Shown: positions 33,537 to 44,323, numbered from the stretch's first letter. The stretch is DNA of 64,000 bases from Rubrivivax sp. (GCA_027484825.1 JAIXSE010000003.1:38852-102851), one strand, 5' to 3'. Numbers and translations are program-made. The notes: a model not told the origin generated them from the sequence alone.

Positions 33537-34727
33537 TTATGTCTCAGCGTCGAGGCCACTGGCATTCGCCTTGAACGGCTGATGCCGCTCCAGCTCATCG
33601 ATGTATTCCCCCATCGCATCGCCCTCTCGCGCCAGGAACTCCGCCACCGCTTCGCGGAACTGCGGATGCGCCAGCCAGTGCGATGAATGCGTCGCCACCG
33701 GCAGCAGGCCGCGCGCCATCTTGTGCTCCCCCTGCGCACCGCCCTCAAACCGCAGCCAGCCATTGGCCAGGCACCAGGCCAGCGGCTGGTAGTAGCAGGC
33801 ATCAAAGTGCAGGTTGGGGATGTAGCGGGTCGCCCCCCAGTAACGCCCATACGCCGCCCGCTGGCCCTCATCAATCGCCACCAGCGACGCCGCCACGCGC
33901 TCGCCCTGCGCATCCCGCGCCACGAACATCAGCCACTGCGCCGGAAGGTCCGCCGCCATGCGGGCAAAGAAGTCCCGCTTGAGATAGGGCTTGTTGCGAT
34001 GAGCCAGGTAGGTGAGGGTGTAGCACTCGTAGAAGAAGTCCCAGTCCTCGGCGGTGATGGCGCTGCCCCGCAAGGCCTCGAAGCGGACGCCGGCTTCCGC
34101 CACCTTGCGCTGCTCCTGCTGGATCTTCTTGCGCTTCTCCCGCTGAAGGCTTTGCAGGTAGTCGGCAAAGCTGCGCGGGGTACCGTCCCCGGTCCAGTGG
34201 AACTGCACCTGCTGACGGGCCAGCCAGCCGTCCTGGGCCAGAGCGGCCTGATCCTGCTCATCCCCAAACAGCACATGCACCGAGGAGAGCTCCAGCCGCT
34301 GCGTCAGCGCACGAAGCCCCTTCACCAGCCAGGCGCGGGCATCGTCGTCCCGGGCCAGCAACCGGCTGCCGGGCACCGGCGTGAAAGGCACCGCCACCAG
34401 CAGCTTGGGGTAGTAGTCCAGTCCGTGCCGCTGATAGGCGTCGGCCCAGGCCCAGTCGAAGACATATTCGCCGTAAGAGTGGCTCTTGAGATAGGCCGGG
34501 CAGGCAGCAATGAGCTGGTCGTCTTCCCACACGCTCAGGAACTGGGCCTGCCAGCCCGTCTTGGGGACCGCCGAGCCGGACGCCTGCAAGGCGCGCAGGT
34601 ATTCCAGCCGCATGAACGGGGAGGGTAGCGGTGATGCCGCCAGCAGCCCGTTCCACGCCTCCAGTGGAAGCTCGGACAAGTCATCATCGACCCGGATCAG
34701 GGGCGCATCAGTAGGGGTGGTGGTCAT
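33537..34727 (-). CDS. FemAB-like predicted N-acyltransferase (COG3146/DUF482 type)
   Basis: A 396-residue protein that I recognise as the COG3146 group of GNAT/FemAB-fold predicted acyltransferases. Characteristic segments are PSPFMRLEYLRALQASG, YGEYVFDWAWADAYQRHG, a basic linker LQREKRKKIQQEQRKV, and the C-terminal HFDACYYQPLAWCLANGW and FEGGAQGEHKMARGLLPV. There are no membrane segments. The family's substrate is not established; its fold suggests transfer of an acyl or aminoacyl group. It is divergent from nadE, with 71 bp between the starts. Confidence 0.85.
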   Translation of the reverse strand: MTTTPTDAPLIRVDDDLSELPLEAWNGLLAASPLPSPFMRLEYLRALQASGSAVPKTGWQAQFLSVWEDDQLIAACPAYLKSHSYGEYVFDWAWADAYQRHGLDYYPKLLVAVPFTPVPGSRLLARDDDARAWLVKGLRALTQRLELSSVHVLFGDEQDQAALAQDGWLARQQVQFHWTGDGTPRSFADYLQSLQREKRKKIQQEQRKVAEAGVRFEALRGSAITAEDWDFFYECYTLTYLAHRNKPYLKRDFFARMAADLPAQWLMFVARDAQGERVAASLVAIDEGQRAAYGRYWGATRYIPNLHFDACYYQPLAWCLANGWLRFEGGAQGEHKMARGLLPVATHSSHWLAHPQFREAVAEFLAREGDAMGEYIDELERHQPFKANASGLDAET

Positions 34728-34798
34728 GCAGCAATGCGAGTGTGGCGAAATCTTAGGGCCAACCCAAAACCCCGCGCTTTGATGGCAGGATGTGAATC

Positions 34799-36898
34799 AT
34801 GCAAGCGACGTCTTCTTCCACCGCCTCCCAGGCAGTGTCTCCCATCCGCCTCGGCAGTTTTGACAACCTGTATCTGCACGACTTCGCCCGACTCGCTGTC
34901 GGCGTGCCGGTCTGCCGCGTGGCCGACCCCGCCTACAACGCGGCGCAGACCGCCGAGCTGATGAAGCAGGCCGCGCAGGACGGCGCCGCCCTGGTGGCCT
35001 TCCCCGAACTGGGCTTGGCCGCCTACACCAGCGACGACCTGTTCCATCAGCGCGCCCTGCTCGACGGCTGCGAGGCCGCGCTGGCACAGCTGCTGGAGGT
35101 CTCCCGCGACCTGCCCACGCTGGCCATCGTCGGCCTGCCACTGCGCGTGGATCACCGCCTGTTCAATTGCGCCGTCGCCCTGCAGCGCGGCCGGTTGCTC
35201 GCCGTCTGGCCCAAGACCTATCTGCCCAACTACGGCGAGTTCTACGAAGCCCGCCAGTTCAACGCCGCTGACGAAGCCCTGAGCACCGAGATCGAGCTGC
35301 TCGGCCAGCTCGTGCCCTTCGGCACGCGGCTGGTGGTGCAGGCGCAGGACCTGCCCCTGCTGCGGGTGCATGTGGAAATCTGCGAGGACGTCTGGACTCC
35401 GATCCCGCCGTCGTCCTATGCGGCCATGGCCGGCGCCACGGTGCTGGTGAACCTGTCGGCCTCCAACGTGACGGTCGGCAAGGCCGGCTACCGGCATCAA
35501 CTGGTGGCCCAGCAGTCGGCGCGCTGCCTGGCCGCCTATGTCTACACCTCCGCCGGCGCCGGTGAATCCAGCACCGACCTGGCCTGGGACGGTCAGGCCC
35601 TGATTTACGAGAACGGCAGCCTGCTCGGCGAAGCGGAGCGCTTCGTGCGCCGCTCCCAACTGCTGACCGCCGATGTGGACCTGGAGCGCCTGTCCCGCGA
35701 GCGCATGCGGCAGACCAGCTTTGGCGATTCCGTGCGTCATCATGCGGCGGTGCTGAAGGACTTCCGCACCGTGCGCACCGCGCTGGGCCTGGACCTGTCG
35801 CAGGCCCTGCCGCTGCGCCGTCGCATCGAGCGCTTCCCCTACGTACCGTCCGACCGCACCCGGCGCGACGAGCGCTGCAATGAGGTGTTCAACATCCAGG
35901 TGCAGGCGCTGGTGCAGCGGCTGGTGTCCAGCGGCATCCACAAGCTGGTGCTGGGCGTGTCCGGGGGCCTGGACTCGACCCATGCACTGCTGGTCGCCGC
36001 CCGGGCCATGGACCTGATGGGCTGGCCCCGCAGCAACATCCTGGGCGTGACCATGCCCGGTTTTGCCACCAGCCCCCGCACCCGCGACCAGGCCATGCGC
36101 CTGATGGCCGCCATCGGCTGTGAGGCGCGCGAGATCGACATCCGGCCCAGTTGCACCCAGATGCTGGCCGATCTCGGCCATCCGTATGCCAAGGGCGAGG
36201 CGGTCTATGACGTCACCTTCGAGAATGTCCAGGCCGGTGAGCGCACCAGCCATCTGTTCCGCTTGGCCAATCACACCGGCGCCCTGGTGCTGGGCACTGG
36301 CGACCTGAGCGAGCTGGCCCTGGGATGGTGCACTTATGGGGTCGGGGACCACATGTCCCACTACAACGTGAATGCGTCGGTGCCCAAGACCTTGATCCAG
36401 TACCTGGTGCGCTGGGTGGCCGAGACCGAACAGCTGGGCCCGCAGGGCAAGACCGTGCTGCTGGACATCCTGGGCACCGAGATCAGCCCCGAACTGGTGC
36501 CTCAGGACGGCAAGAGTAGTAGCGGTATGCAGAGCACCGAGTCCACCCTCGGTCCCTACGAGCTGCAGGACTTCAACCTCTTCTACACCATCCGCCAGGG
36601 CTGCTCGCCTGCCAAGATCGCCTTCCTCGCCCGGCATGCCTGGGGCGATCGCCAGCGCGGCGACTGGCCCGATGGCGAGCATGTGAGGCGCAATGAGTAT
36701 TCGTTGCCGGAGATCAAGCGGGTGCTCCGCATCTTTGTGCAGCGCTTCTTCAAGGGCAGCCAGTTCAAACGCAGCTGTGTGCCCAATGCGCCCAAGGTGG
36801 GCAGCGGCGGGTCCTTGTCCCCGCGGGGGGATTGGCGCGCGCCCAGCGACTCGGAAGCAACGGTCTGGCTGGCCGATCTCGACCGGATTCCTGACTGA
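34799..36898 (+). CDS. nadE: Glutamine-dependent NAD+ synthase
   Basis: A 699-residue two-domain enzyme. The N-terminal carbon-nitrogen hydrolase (glutaminase) domain spans about residues 30-300 with Glu near 70 ([10 protein letters not shown]), Lys near 137 ([12 protein letters not shown]) and Cys near 195 (HVEICEDVW). The C-terminal synthetase domain begins near residue 360 with the PP-loop [13 protein letters not shown] (about 386-398). It converts deamido-NAD+ to NAD+ using ammonia channelled from glutamine. The size matches the long NadE2/NadE-Gln type. It is followed by glnB, whose product is known in another proteobacterium to regulate this enzyme type. Confidence 0.97.
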   Translation: MQATSSSTASQAVSPIRLGSFDNLYLHDFARLAVGVPVCRVADPAYNAAQTAELMKQAAQDGAALVAFPELGLAAYTSDDLFHQRALLDGCEAALAQLLEVSRDLPTLAIVGLPLRVDHRLFNCAVALQRGRLLAVWPKTYLPNYGEFYEARQFNAADEALSTEIELLGQLVPFGTRLVVQAQDLPLLRVHVEICEDVWTPIPPSSYAAMAGATVLVNLSASNVTVGKAGYRHQLVAQQSARCLAAYVYTSAGAGESSTDLAWDGQALIYENGSLLGEAERFVRRSQLLTADVDLERLSRERMRQTSFGDSVRHHAAVLKDFRTVRTALGLDLSQALPLRRRIERFPYVPSDRTRRDERCNEVFNIQVQALVQRLVSSGIHKLVLGVSGGLDSTHALLVAARAMDLMGWPRSNILGVTMPGFATSPRTRDQAMRLMAAIGCEAREIDIRPSCTQMLADLGHPYAKGEAVYDVTFENVQAGERTSHLFRLANHTGALVLGTGDLSELALGWCTYGVGDHMSHYNVNASVPKTLIQYLVRWVAETEQLGPQGKTVLLDILGTEISPELVPQDGKSSSGMQSTESTLGPYELQDFNLFYTIRQGCSPAKIAFLARHAWGDRQRGDWPDGEHVRRNEYSLPEIKRVLRIFVQRFFKGSQFKRSCVPNAPKVGSGGSLSPRGDWRAPSDSEATVWLADLDRIPD

Positions 36899-36959
36899 AT
36901 CGGTTTGCGGTTGCGAAGCGGGGCAACGGGGGATGGTTTCGGCGGGGTTCCGTGCTTAA

Positions 36960-37334
<375 letters not shown>

Positions 37335-37406
37335 GGCCGCAACGTTCAGCGCAGGTCCTGGTGCAACGGGTGCAACTGGTGCAACCGGGGCCCGCGTCAG
37401 GTGGGC

Positions 37407-37805
37407 TCAGAACTGGGCGCGCAGCAGCGGCGCCAGGTGTTGCCACACCGCGGCGGTCCAGATCCCGCCGGCCAGCAGCAGCGCCAGCAGCACTGCGGCG
37501 CTGGCAATGTCCTTGGCGCGCTTGGACAGCTCATGCAGCTCGAAGGACACACGGTCGATCGCCGCTTCCACCGCTGAATTGAGCAGCTCCACGATCAGCA
37601 CCAGCACCAGCGAGCCCAGCAGCAGGGCCACCTGCACCCAGTCCCGTCCCAGCCAGAAAGCCAGTGGCGTGGCGATGAGGGTCAGCCAGATTTCCTGCCG
37701 GAAGGCGCTTTCGCCCAGATAGGCGGCGCGCAGGCCTGCCCAGGAATAACCGGCCGCGTGCAGGATGCGGTCCAGGCCGGTGCGGCCCTTGTGGGGATTG
37801 CTCAT
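37407..37805 (-). CDS. dgkA: Diacylglycerol kinase
   Basis: A 132-residue inner-membrane enzyme with three membrane segments. The signature VELLNSAVEAAIDRVSFE (split across the catalytic helix) matches the DgkA active site. It phosphorylates diacylglycerol to phosphatidic acid with ATP, recycling lipid from envelope glycan synthesis. ATG 37805 lies 19 bp after the RDD gene, and it is the last gene of a five-gene minus-strand cluster. Confidence 0.94.
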   Translation of the reverse strand: MSNPHKGRTGLDRILHAAGYSWAGLRAAYLGESAFRQEIWLTLIATPLAFWLGRDWVQVALLLGSLVLVLIVELLNSAVEAAIDRVSFELHELSKRAKDIASAAVLLALLLAGGIWTAAVWQHLAPLLRAQF

Positions 37806-37824
37806 GTCGTCAGTCGGGAACGTG

Positions 37825-38370
37825 TCAGGACGGGTCGCCCACGGGCGCTGAGCCCGGCTTGGGTTGGGGGACCGGTCGTTGGGTGATGATCTGCGTGCCG
37901 GCCAGCACGTCATGCAGGAACTGGCGGCGCGGATGCAGCCGCGCAATCAGCAGATAGGCCGCCATGCCGCCCAGCATCGCCGTCCAGATGGCGCCGGGGC
38001 TGTGGCTCCAGCCCATCAGGCCGATGGTGACCAGGGCCGGCATGAACCACAACCAGGACAGCAGGTAGCGCAGCAAGGCGCGCCAGGGGCTGACCGGGGC
38101 GCCGTTTTGCGTCACCAGGCGCAGGTGCCAGGTTTTCTGGGCCAGGGTCTGTCCGCCGCGGCACCAGAACCAGATGAAATACAGCCCGATGACCACGAAG
38201 CAAGCCGCCTGCAGGCCATGTTGGCCCTTGAGCGCATGGCGTTGATTGGTCAGGGGGGAGTAGATGAGCGCCGTGAGCACCACGACGCCGAACAGCAAGA
38301 CGCCTTCGTACAGGAAGGCGGCCATTCGCCGCCGGAGGCTGGGCGGAGCGGAATCTTGCAGCTGCGTCAT
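37825..38370 (-). CDS. RDD family membrane protein
   Basis: A 181-residue protein with an N-terminal LRRRMAAFLYEGVLLFGV (RDD-like Arg-...-Asp/Glu pattern), three or four membrane segments and the loop GQTLAQKTWHLRLVTQNG characteristic of the family. The C-terminus is a short Pro-rich tail. Function is not established; some RDD proteins are linked to Na+ transport or stress. It lies 9 bp after the DUF3106 gene. Confidence 0.88.
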   Translation of the reverse strand: MTQLQDSAPPSLRRRMAAFLYEGVLLFGVVVLTALIYSPLTNQRHALKGQHGLQAACFVVIGLYFIWFWCRGGQTLAQKTWHLRLVTQNGAPVSPWRALLRYLLSWLWFMPALVTIGLMGWSHSPGAIWTAMLGGMAAYLLIARLHPRRQFLHDVLAGTQIITQRPVPQPKPGSAPVGDPS

Positions 38371-38379
38371 CCGGCCAGT

Positions 38380-39336
38380 TTAGCGGCTGGACTCGTCCGG
38401 CTGACGACTGGCGGCCGGCTGCGGCAGCAGGGTTTGCGGATTCAGATGTCCTTCGCGCGGGGAGCGCAAGGGACGCACCGTGCCTGCCGACACCGCCGCA
38501 CCCACCGGGCCACTGACGGCCGCTGTACCCGCCAGCGCGGCGGGTGAGCGCTGGGTCAGCAGCACGGTGGTGGCACCCGGGCGGGCCAGCATCACCGTCG
38601 GGCCGCTGTTGCTCAGGGTGAGCGGCGGCGGCAGTCCGGCGGCGGTTGGCGAGGCGAGCAGGGAGGCCGCTGTGCCAGGGGCCGCATGGGCTGGCTTGGG
38701 GATGTTGTCCTTGCCGGGGTGGCCGGAGGCTTTCTCAGCCGCCCGCTCGGCCAGGCGCTGGCGCGTTTCTGGCGACAGGGCCTGGTAGGCCTCCCACTTG
38801 GCCTGCAAACGCGAGGCCTGCTCTTCCGAGCGCAGGTCGCCCGCATGCTGATAACCGATGCGGGCCTTCTGGCGCTCGGCCGGGCTCAGGCGGGTCCAGG
38901 CCACCATGCGCTCACGCAGGCGCTGCTGATGTTCGGGCGACAGCTTGGGATAACGGGCGGCGATCTCCAGCCATTTGCCCTTGAGCGCGCTGTCCAGGTG
39001 GTCCCATTCCGATTGCAGCGGTGCCAGGCACTCTTTCTGCGCCGGGGTGAGGGACGCCCAGCTGGGGCTGAGCAGGCTGGTGGCGCTGGTGCTGGTGCTG
39101 GTGCCGGTGGCGCCACTGGCAGTGCCCGACACGGTTTTGACGGCGCTGGCCGCGCGCGTCGGCGAGGGGGCAGCACCGGAGGCCGGACCTGCCGCCGCCG
39201 TGCCTGCATCCACCGGAGACGAGGCCCCTGCCGACGGCAGAGCTTGAGCACGCGCGCCGGGCGCCACCGTCAGTGCAGACAGCAGGGCCGCAGTCGCCAG
39301 GGCCAGAGGTGCCAGATCCTTGGGCAGTGACCTCAC
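38380..39336 (-). CDS. DUF3106 domain protein, secreted
   Basis: A 318-residue protein with a signal peptide (LAPLALATAALLSALTVAPGARA). A Ala/Ser/Thr-rich linker comes next, then a DUF3106 domain (residues about 95-215) of charged Trp-containing helices: WASLTPAQKECLAPLQSEWD, GKWLEIAARYPKLSPEHQQR, and LRSEEQASRLQAKWEAYQAL. The rest is low complexity. The product is periplasmic by prediction. It overlaps the DUF3619 gene by four bases, so it is translationally coupled to the sigma factor operon. Confidence 0.88.
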   Translation of the reverse strand: MRSLPKDLAPLALATAALLSALTVAPGARAQALPSAGASSPVDAGTAAAGPASGAAPSPTRAASAVKTVSGTASGATGTSTSTSATSLLSPSWASLTPAQKECLAPLQSEWDHLDSALKGKWLEIAARYPKLSPEHQQRLRERMVAWTRLSPAERQKARIGYQHAGDLRSEEQASRLQAKWEAYQALSPETRQRLAERAAEKASGHPGKDNIPKPAHAAPGTAASLLASPTAAGLPPPLTLSNSGPTVMLARPGATTVLLTQRSPAALAGTAAVSGPVGAAVSAGTVRPLRSPREGHLNPQTLLPQPAASRQPDESSR

Positions 39337-39833
39337 TCTTTGGACTCTTCCGCGTTCGGGTCGCTCGGATTGTTGGGGTCAGCCTGGTTTTCGTTCAGGT
39401 ATTCACGGAAACCGGGGTCGCTGTAGGCGGCCGGCGGCAGCGGCTTGGACAGCAGGTCGGTGTCCAGCTCGGCCGCGCTGCGGATCTGCTCATACCACTG
39501 ACTGTGCTGGATCAGCAGCAAGCCGCCCACGAGCAGCGCGATCGGCAGCAGGGCCGCCGCCTTGAGCCAGCGCGGCGTGCGGTCGCCGCCACCCATGGCC
39601 AGGGTGCCGCCGCCGGTGGCCTGCACCGTGGGCGCTGCGACGGCGGGTTGCGCGGCCCGTGCGGCCACCGCTTTGGCGAGCGCTTGCTCACGTGCAAAGC
39701 GAAGCCGCTCCTGAATGTCACCGGACAGGGCGTTGCTATGTTCGGTCAGCCCAGCCGACACCCGCAGGCCAAAACGGGCCATGCGAGCGTCCAGCTCCTG
39801 GGGGAGCGCCGTCGGCGGCGAGGTCTTGTTCAT
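39333..39833 (-). CDS. DUF3619 single-pass membrane protein, possible anti-sigma factor
   Basis: A 166-residue protein. The N-terminal 85 residues (QELDARMARFGLRVSAGLTE, RLRFAREQALAKAVAARAAQ) look cytoplasmic; one membrane segment lies at about 90-108 (WLKAAALLPIALLVGGLLLI), followed by a short acidic periplasmic tail. It overlaps the sigma factor gene by four bases and the DUF3106 gene by four bases. Topology and position fit a membrane anti-sigma factor, but no known anti-sigma domain is evident. Confidence 0.85.
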   Translation of the reverse strand: MNKTSPPTALPQELDARMARFGLRVSAGLTEHSNALSGDIQERLRFAREQALAKAVAARAAQPAVAAPTVQATGGGTLAMGGGDRTPRWLKAAALLPIALLVGGLLLIQHSQWYEQIRSAAELDTDLLSKPLPPAAYSDPGFREYLNENQADPNNPSDPNAEESKE

Positions 39834-40396
39834 AGCGTAATTCCCTTGGCTTTGAGCGTTTTGGCCAGCGCATGCACAGCGCGGGAGCAGTGTGTTTTCA
39901 CACTGCCCTCCGAGCAGCCCATGACCGCGGCCGTTTCCGCAACATCGAGTTCTTCCCAGTAACGCAGCAAAAAGGCTTCCCGTTGACGTGCAGGCAGCGC
40001 TGATACTTCTTCGTCGATCAGTGCGAGGATCTGACCCCTGGAAACTTCGTCCGCCGCCGACAGTGCGCCCATCGCCCCGGCCGGGGTTTCCAGGCTTTCC
40101 AGCAGGTCGAAGTCGTCCGACGGGTCCGACCCTTCAAAGTCGGACAGGTTGCTGAAGACCGCATTGCGGGTCTTCTGGCGGCGGAACCAGTCCATCGTCG
40201 CATTCGAGAGAATGCGCTGGAAAAGCAGCGGCAACTCCTCTGCCGGCCGGTCGAAATACTTTTCGGCCAGCCTGATCATGGCGTCCTGGACGATGTCCAG
40301 GGCCGCATCCTCATCCCGTACGAGATAGACCGTGCGTTTGAAGGCACGTTTGTCTACCGTCTTCAGAAAATCGTTGAGTTCTTTGTCTGTGGCCAA
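39830..40396 (-). CDS. ECF-type RNA polymerase sigma factor
   Basis: A 188-residue protein from TTG 40396, which gives the family start ATDKELNDFLKTVDKRAFKR. Region 2 includes DEDAALDIVQDAMIRLAEKY and FQRILSNATMDWFRRQKTR; region 4 has LPARQREAFLLRYWEELDVA and the helix-turn-helix VAETAAVMGCSEGSVKTHCS. These match group IV (ECF, RpoE-like) sigma factors found in this same gene order in Burkholderiales. The 5' region to 40483 is open but not conserved-looking. It directs RNA polymerase to an unknown regulon; its own downstream genes are natural targets. Confidence 0.9.
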   Translation of the reverse strand: MATDKELNDFLKTVDKRAFKRTVYLVRDEDAALDIVQDAMIRLAEKYFDRPAEELPLLFQRILSNATMDWFRRQKTRNAVFSNLSDFEGSDPSDDFDLLESLETPAGAMGALSAADEVSRGQILALIDEEVSALPARQREAFLLRYWEELDVAETAAVMGCSEGSVKTHCSRAVHALAKTLKAKGITL

Positions 40397-40636
40397 GGGC
40401 TGTCGCCACGCGGTGGCGGTCGGGCTGGCAAAACGCCGCGGATTATTGCATCGCCGACACGGCCCCGCGCAGCGCGGCTGCATTCATCGTGTGGCGCCCT
40501 CGCAGAGACTTCGTGCAATCGCGGGTGGTCACCCCAGATCAGCGGTGTGCAGAGGGTGAGCCTTCGGCGGACGCAAAGGCTCGGGTGGGGGTTTGCATGC
40601 ATAATCTTCGCTCGTACCACGCAGTATGGGTCTCAA

Positions 40637-40667
40637 GCAGGTTGCCCGACCCGGGCCTCCTGGTTTT
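40637..40667 (+). terminator. Hairpin with T-run in the ilvB leader
   Basis: CAGG (40637-40640) and GCCCG (40643-40647) pair with CGGGC (40651-40655) and CCTG (40658-40661), followed by GTTTTT. It lies upstream of ilvB and downstream of the divergent sigma factor start, so no plus-strand gene needs a terminator here. A possible -10 box is CATAAT at 40600-40605. It may be an attenuator, but I see no peptide rich in Ile, Val or Leu; the only short frame is at 40625 (MGLKQVARPGPPGF). The remainder of the 359-bp gap holds the upstream frame described next. Confidence 0.4.
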
Positions 40668-40717
40668 TGACCGCGCCGTTCCAAGTCCGCTTCACAAGAG
40701 TGAGAGGAGGAGCACCG

Positions 40718-40894
40718 ATGGTTTTTCGTCAGAGAAAATCTCAGAGGTTCGACATATGGAAATGTCTGCCGCGGACACCAAACGTGCAGCGATCTCGGAA
40801 GCTCGCTCACAGCCGCATTCTTCTTCCGGCCCTGGTCTCCAGGAGCTCAACGGATCCGAAATCCTGGTTCAAAGCCTTCAGCACGAAGGTGTGA
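40718..40894 (+). CDS. Upstream overlapping frame with strong ribosome binding site, out of frame with ilvB
   Basis: ATG 40718 is preceded at seven bases by GAGGAGG, the best ribosome binding site in this region. The frame (MVFRQRKSQRFDIWKCLPRT and on, 58 codons) is not that of ilvB and runs over the ilvB start at 40756 to a stop at 40894. The protein resembles nothing known and is basic. If translated, it would compete with or couple to ilvB initiation. Confidence 0.35.
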   Translation: MVFRQRKSQRFDIWKCLPRTPNVQRSRKLAHSRILLPALVSRSSTDPKSWFKAFSTKV

Positions 40895-42552
40895 AGTTCC
40901 TTTGGGGCTATCCAGGCGGCGCCGTTCTCTACATCTACGACGCGCTCTACAAGCAGGACGCCATCCAGCATGTGCTGGTCCGTCATGAGCAGGCCGCCGT
41001 GCATGCCGCCGATGGGTATGCCCGCGCCACCGGCGAAGTCGGTGTGGCGCTGGTGACCTCCGGGCCCGGCGTGACCAATGCCATCACCGGCATTGCCACC
41101 GCCTACATGGATTCCATCCCGATGGTGATCATCACCGGACAGGTGCCCACGCCGGCCATCGGCCTGGACGCCTTCCAAGAATGCGACACCGTCGGCATCA
41201 CCCGTCCCATCGTCAAGCACAACTTCCTGGTCAAGGATGTGCGCGACCTTGCCACGACGCTCAAGAAGGCCTTCCACATTGCCCGCACCGGCCGTCCCGG
41301 CCCGGTGGTGGTGGACATCCCCAAGGATGTCTCGGTGGCCCGCGCCCCGTTCAGCTACCCCGACCGTGTGGAGATGCGCTCCTACAACCCGGTCAAGAAG
41401 GGGCACAGCGGCCAGATCCGCAAGGCGGTGCAGCTGTTGATGACGGCCAAGCGGCCCTATATCTATACGGGCGGCGGCGTCATCCTCGGTGAAGCCACGG
41501 CGGAATTGCGCCAACTGGTCGATCTGGTCGGCTTCCCCTGCACCAACACCCTCATGGGGCTGGGCGCCATGCCCGGCACCGATCCGCGCTTCCTGGGCAT
41601 GCCCGGCATGCACGGCACCTACGAAGCCAACATGACCATGCAGCACTGCGATGTGCTGCTGGCCGTGGGCGCCCGCTTCGATGACCGGGTGATCGGCAAT
41701 CCCAAGCATTTCGCATCGGTCGATCGCAAGATCATCCATATCGACATCGACCCGTCCTCGATTTCCAAGCGGGTGCGGGTGGACATTCCCATCGTCGGCG
41801 ACGTGAAGGATGTGCTGCAGGAGCTGATCGCCCAGATCAAGGAAGCCCAGGCGCGGCCCGACGCTGAGGCGCTCAATGCCTGGTGGAACCAGATCAACGA
41901 CTGGCGCAAGCGCGACTGCCTGGCCTACAAGCAGTCCACCGAAGTCATCAAGCCGCAATTCGTGCTGGAGACGCTGTGGAACCTCACCCGCGAGCGGGAC
42001 ACCTACATCACCTCAGATGTGGGCCAGCACCAGATGTGGGCGGCGCAGTTCTATCGCTTTGACGAGCCGCGTCGCTGGATCAATTCCGGCGGCCTGGGCA
42101 CGATGGGCGTAGGCCTGCCCTATGCGATGGGCATCAAGCTGGCCAAGCCGGAGTCGGATGTGTTTTGCATCACCGGCGAAGGCTCCATCCAGATGTGCAT
42201 CCAGGAGCTGTCCACCTGCCAGCAGTACAAGACCCCTGTGAAGGTGGTCTCCCTGAACAACCGCTACCTCGGCATGGTGCGGCAGTGGCAGGAACTGGAC
42301 TATGGCAAGCGTTACTCGCACAGCTACATGGATGCGCTGCCCGACTTCGTCAAGCTGGCCGAAGCCTATGGGCATGTGGGCCTGCTGGTCGAGAAGCCGT
42401 CCGATGTGGAAGGTGCGCTGCGCGAGGCCATCCGCCTGAAGGACCGCACCGTCTTCTTGGACGTGCGCACTGACCCGACCGAGAACGTCTGGCCGATGGT
42501 CCAGGCGGGCAAGGGCCTGTCGGAAATGCTGCTCGGGTCGGAAGACCTCTGA
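40756..42552 (+). CDS. ilvB: Acetolactate synthase large (catalytic) subunit
   Basis: A 598-residue thiamine-diphosphate enzyme. ATG 40756 has AGAGG eight bases upstream; the frame is open to 40489 but the extension is not conserved-looking. Conserved parts are GYPGGAVLYIYDAL, HEQAAVHAADGYARATG with the catalytic Glu, GPGVTNAITGIATAYMDSIP, and the ThDP motif GEGSIQMCIQELSTC...NN with LNNRYLGMVRQWQ. It condenses two pyruvates to acetolactate (or pyruvate with 2-oxobutyrate) in valine, leucine and isoleucine synthesis and binds FAD. IlvN, the regulatory subunit, is encoded next. Confidence 0.97.
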   Translation: MEMSAADTKRAAISEARSQPHSSSGPGLQELNGSEILVQSLQHEGVKFLWGYPGGAVLYIYDALYKQDAIQHVLVRHEQAAVHAADGYARATGEVGVALVTSGPGVTNAITGIATAYMDSIPMVIITGQVPTPAIGLDAFQECDTVGITRPIVKHNFLVKDVRDLATTLKKAFHIARTGRPGPVVVDIPKDVSVARAPFSYPDRVEMRSYNPVKKGHSGQIRKAVQLLMTAKRPYIYTGGGVILGEATAELRQLVDLVGFPCTNTLMGLGAMPGTDPRFLGMPGMHGTYEANMTMQHCDVLLAVGARFDDRVIGNPKHFASVDRKIIHIDIDPSSISKRVRVDIPIVGDVKDVLQELIAQIKEAQARPDAEALNAWWNQINDWRKRDCLAYKQSTEVIKPQFVLETLWNLTRERDTYITSDVGQHQMWAAQFYRFDEPRRWINSGGLGTMGVGLPYAMGIKLAKPESDVFCITGEGSIQMCIQELSTCQQYKTPVKVVSLNNRYLGMVRQWQELDYGKRYSHSYMDALPDFVKLAEAYGHVGLLVEKPSDVEGALREAIRLKDRTVFLDVRTDPTENVWPMVQAGKGLSEMLLGSEDL

Positions 42553-42724
42553 CGCGGCGGCGGCCCAAGGCGCGTGGCGCCGGACACGTTACCGCGTGAC
42601 CGGCGACCCCCGCCAGAAGCCGCCAACGCCCGGAGCGATCCCCCGAGCCTCCCCTGTCTTTGACCCCGTGGCCAAGGGCCGTCGGTTACCGCCGCCGGTC
42701 TGAAGAGCGCGAAGGACAAACGTC

Positions 42725-43216
42725 ATGAAACACATCATTGCATTGCTCATCGAGAACGAGCCGGGCGCGCTGTCCCGCGTCGTGGCCCTGTTCTCCGCCC
42801 GCGGCTACAACATCGAGAGCCTGACGGTGGCGGCCACCGAAGACGCCTCGCTGTCCCGCATGACCATCGTGACCAGCGGCAGCGACGACGTGATCGAGCA
42901 GATCACCAAGCACCTGAACCGACTGATTGAAGTGGTCAAGGTGGTGGACCTGACCGAAGGCCGCTATATCGAACGCGAGCTGATGCTGATCAAGGTGAGG
43001 GCGGTCGGCAAGGAGCGCGAGGAAATGAAGCGCACCGCCGACATCTTCCGCGGCCACATCATCGACGTGACCGAGAAGACCTACACCATCGAGCTGACCG
43101 GCGATGCCACCAAGCTCGATGCCTTCATCGATGCGATCGACCGTGCCTCCATCCTGGAGACGGTCCGCACCGGCACCAGCGGCATCGGCCGCGGCGAGCG
43201 GATCTTGCGCGTCTGA
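42725..43216 (+). CDS. ilvN: Acetolactate synthase small (regulatory) subunit
   Basis: A 163-residue protein with an N-terminal ACT domain (MKHIIALLIENEPGALSRVV, then LFSARGYNIESLTVAATED) and a C-terminal ALS-SSU domain (KRTADIFRGHIIDVTEKTYT, SILETVRTGTSGIGRGERIL). It binds valine as feedback inhibitor and stimulates the large subunit. Also named ilvH in some genomes. The 172-bp gap before it holds only GC-rich spacer. Confidence 0.96.
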   Translation: MKHIIALLIENEPGALSRVVALFSARGYNIESLTVAATEDASLSRMTIVTSGSDDVIEQITKHLNRLIEVVKVVDLTEGRYIERELMLIKVRAVGKEREEMKRTADIFRGHIIDVTEKTYTIELTGDATKLDAFIDAIDRASILETVRTGTSGIGRGERILRV

Positions 43217-43261
43217 GCGCAGCCCCCGCCCACCGACCGTTTTTTGTCATCCCATTCCTGA

Positions 43262-44323
<1,062 letters not shown>

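Noticed and set aside
37355..37390. Triplicated GGTGCAAC near the end of glnB
   Set aside because: Three short copies of about 9 bases are too short and degenerate to interpret; noted only as a local repeat.
40489..40755. N-terminal extension of IlvB
   Set aside because: The frame is open but the sequence has no resemblance to IlvB N-termini; ATG 40756 has a suitable ribosome binding site.
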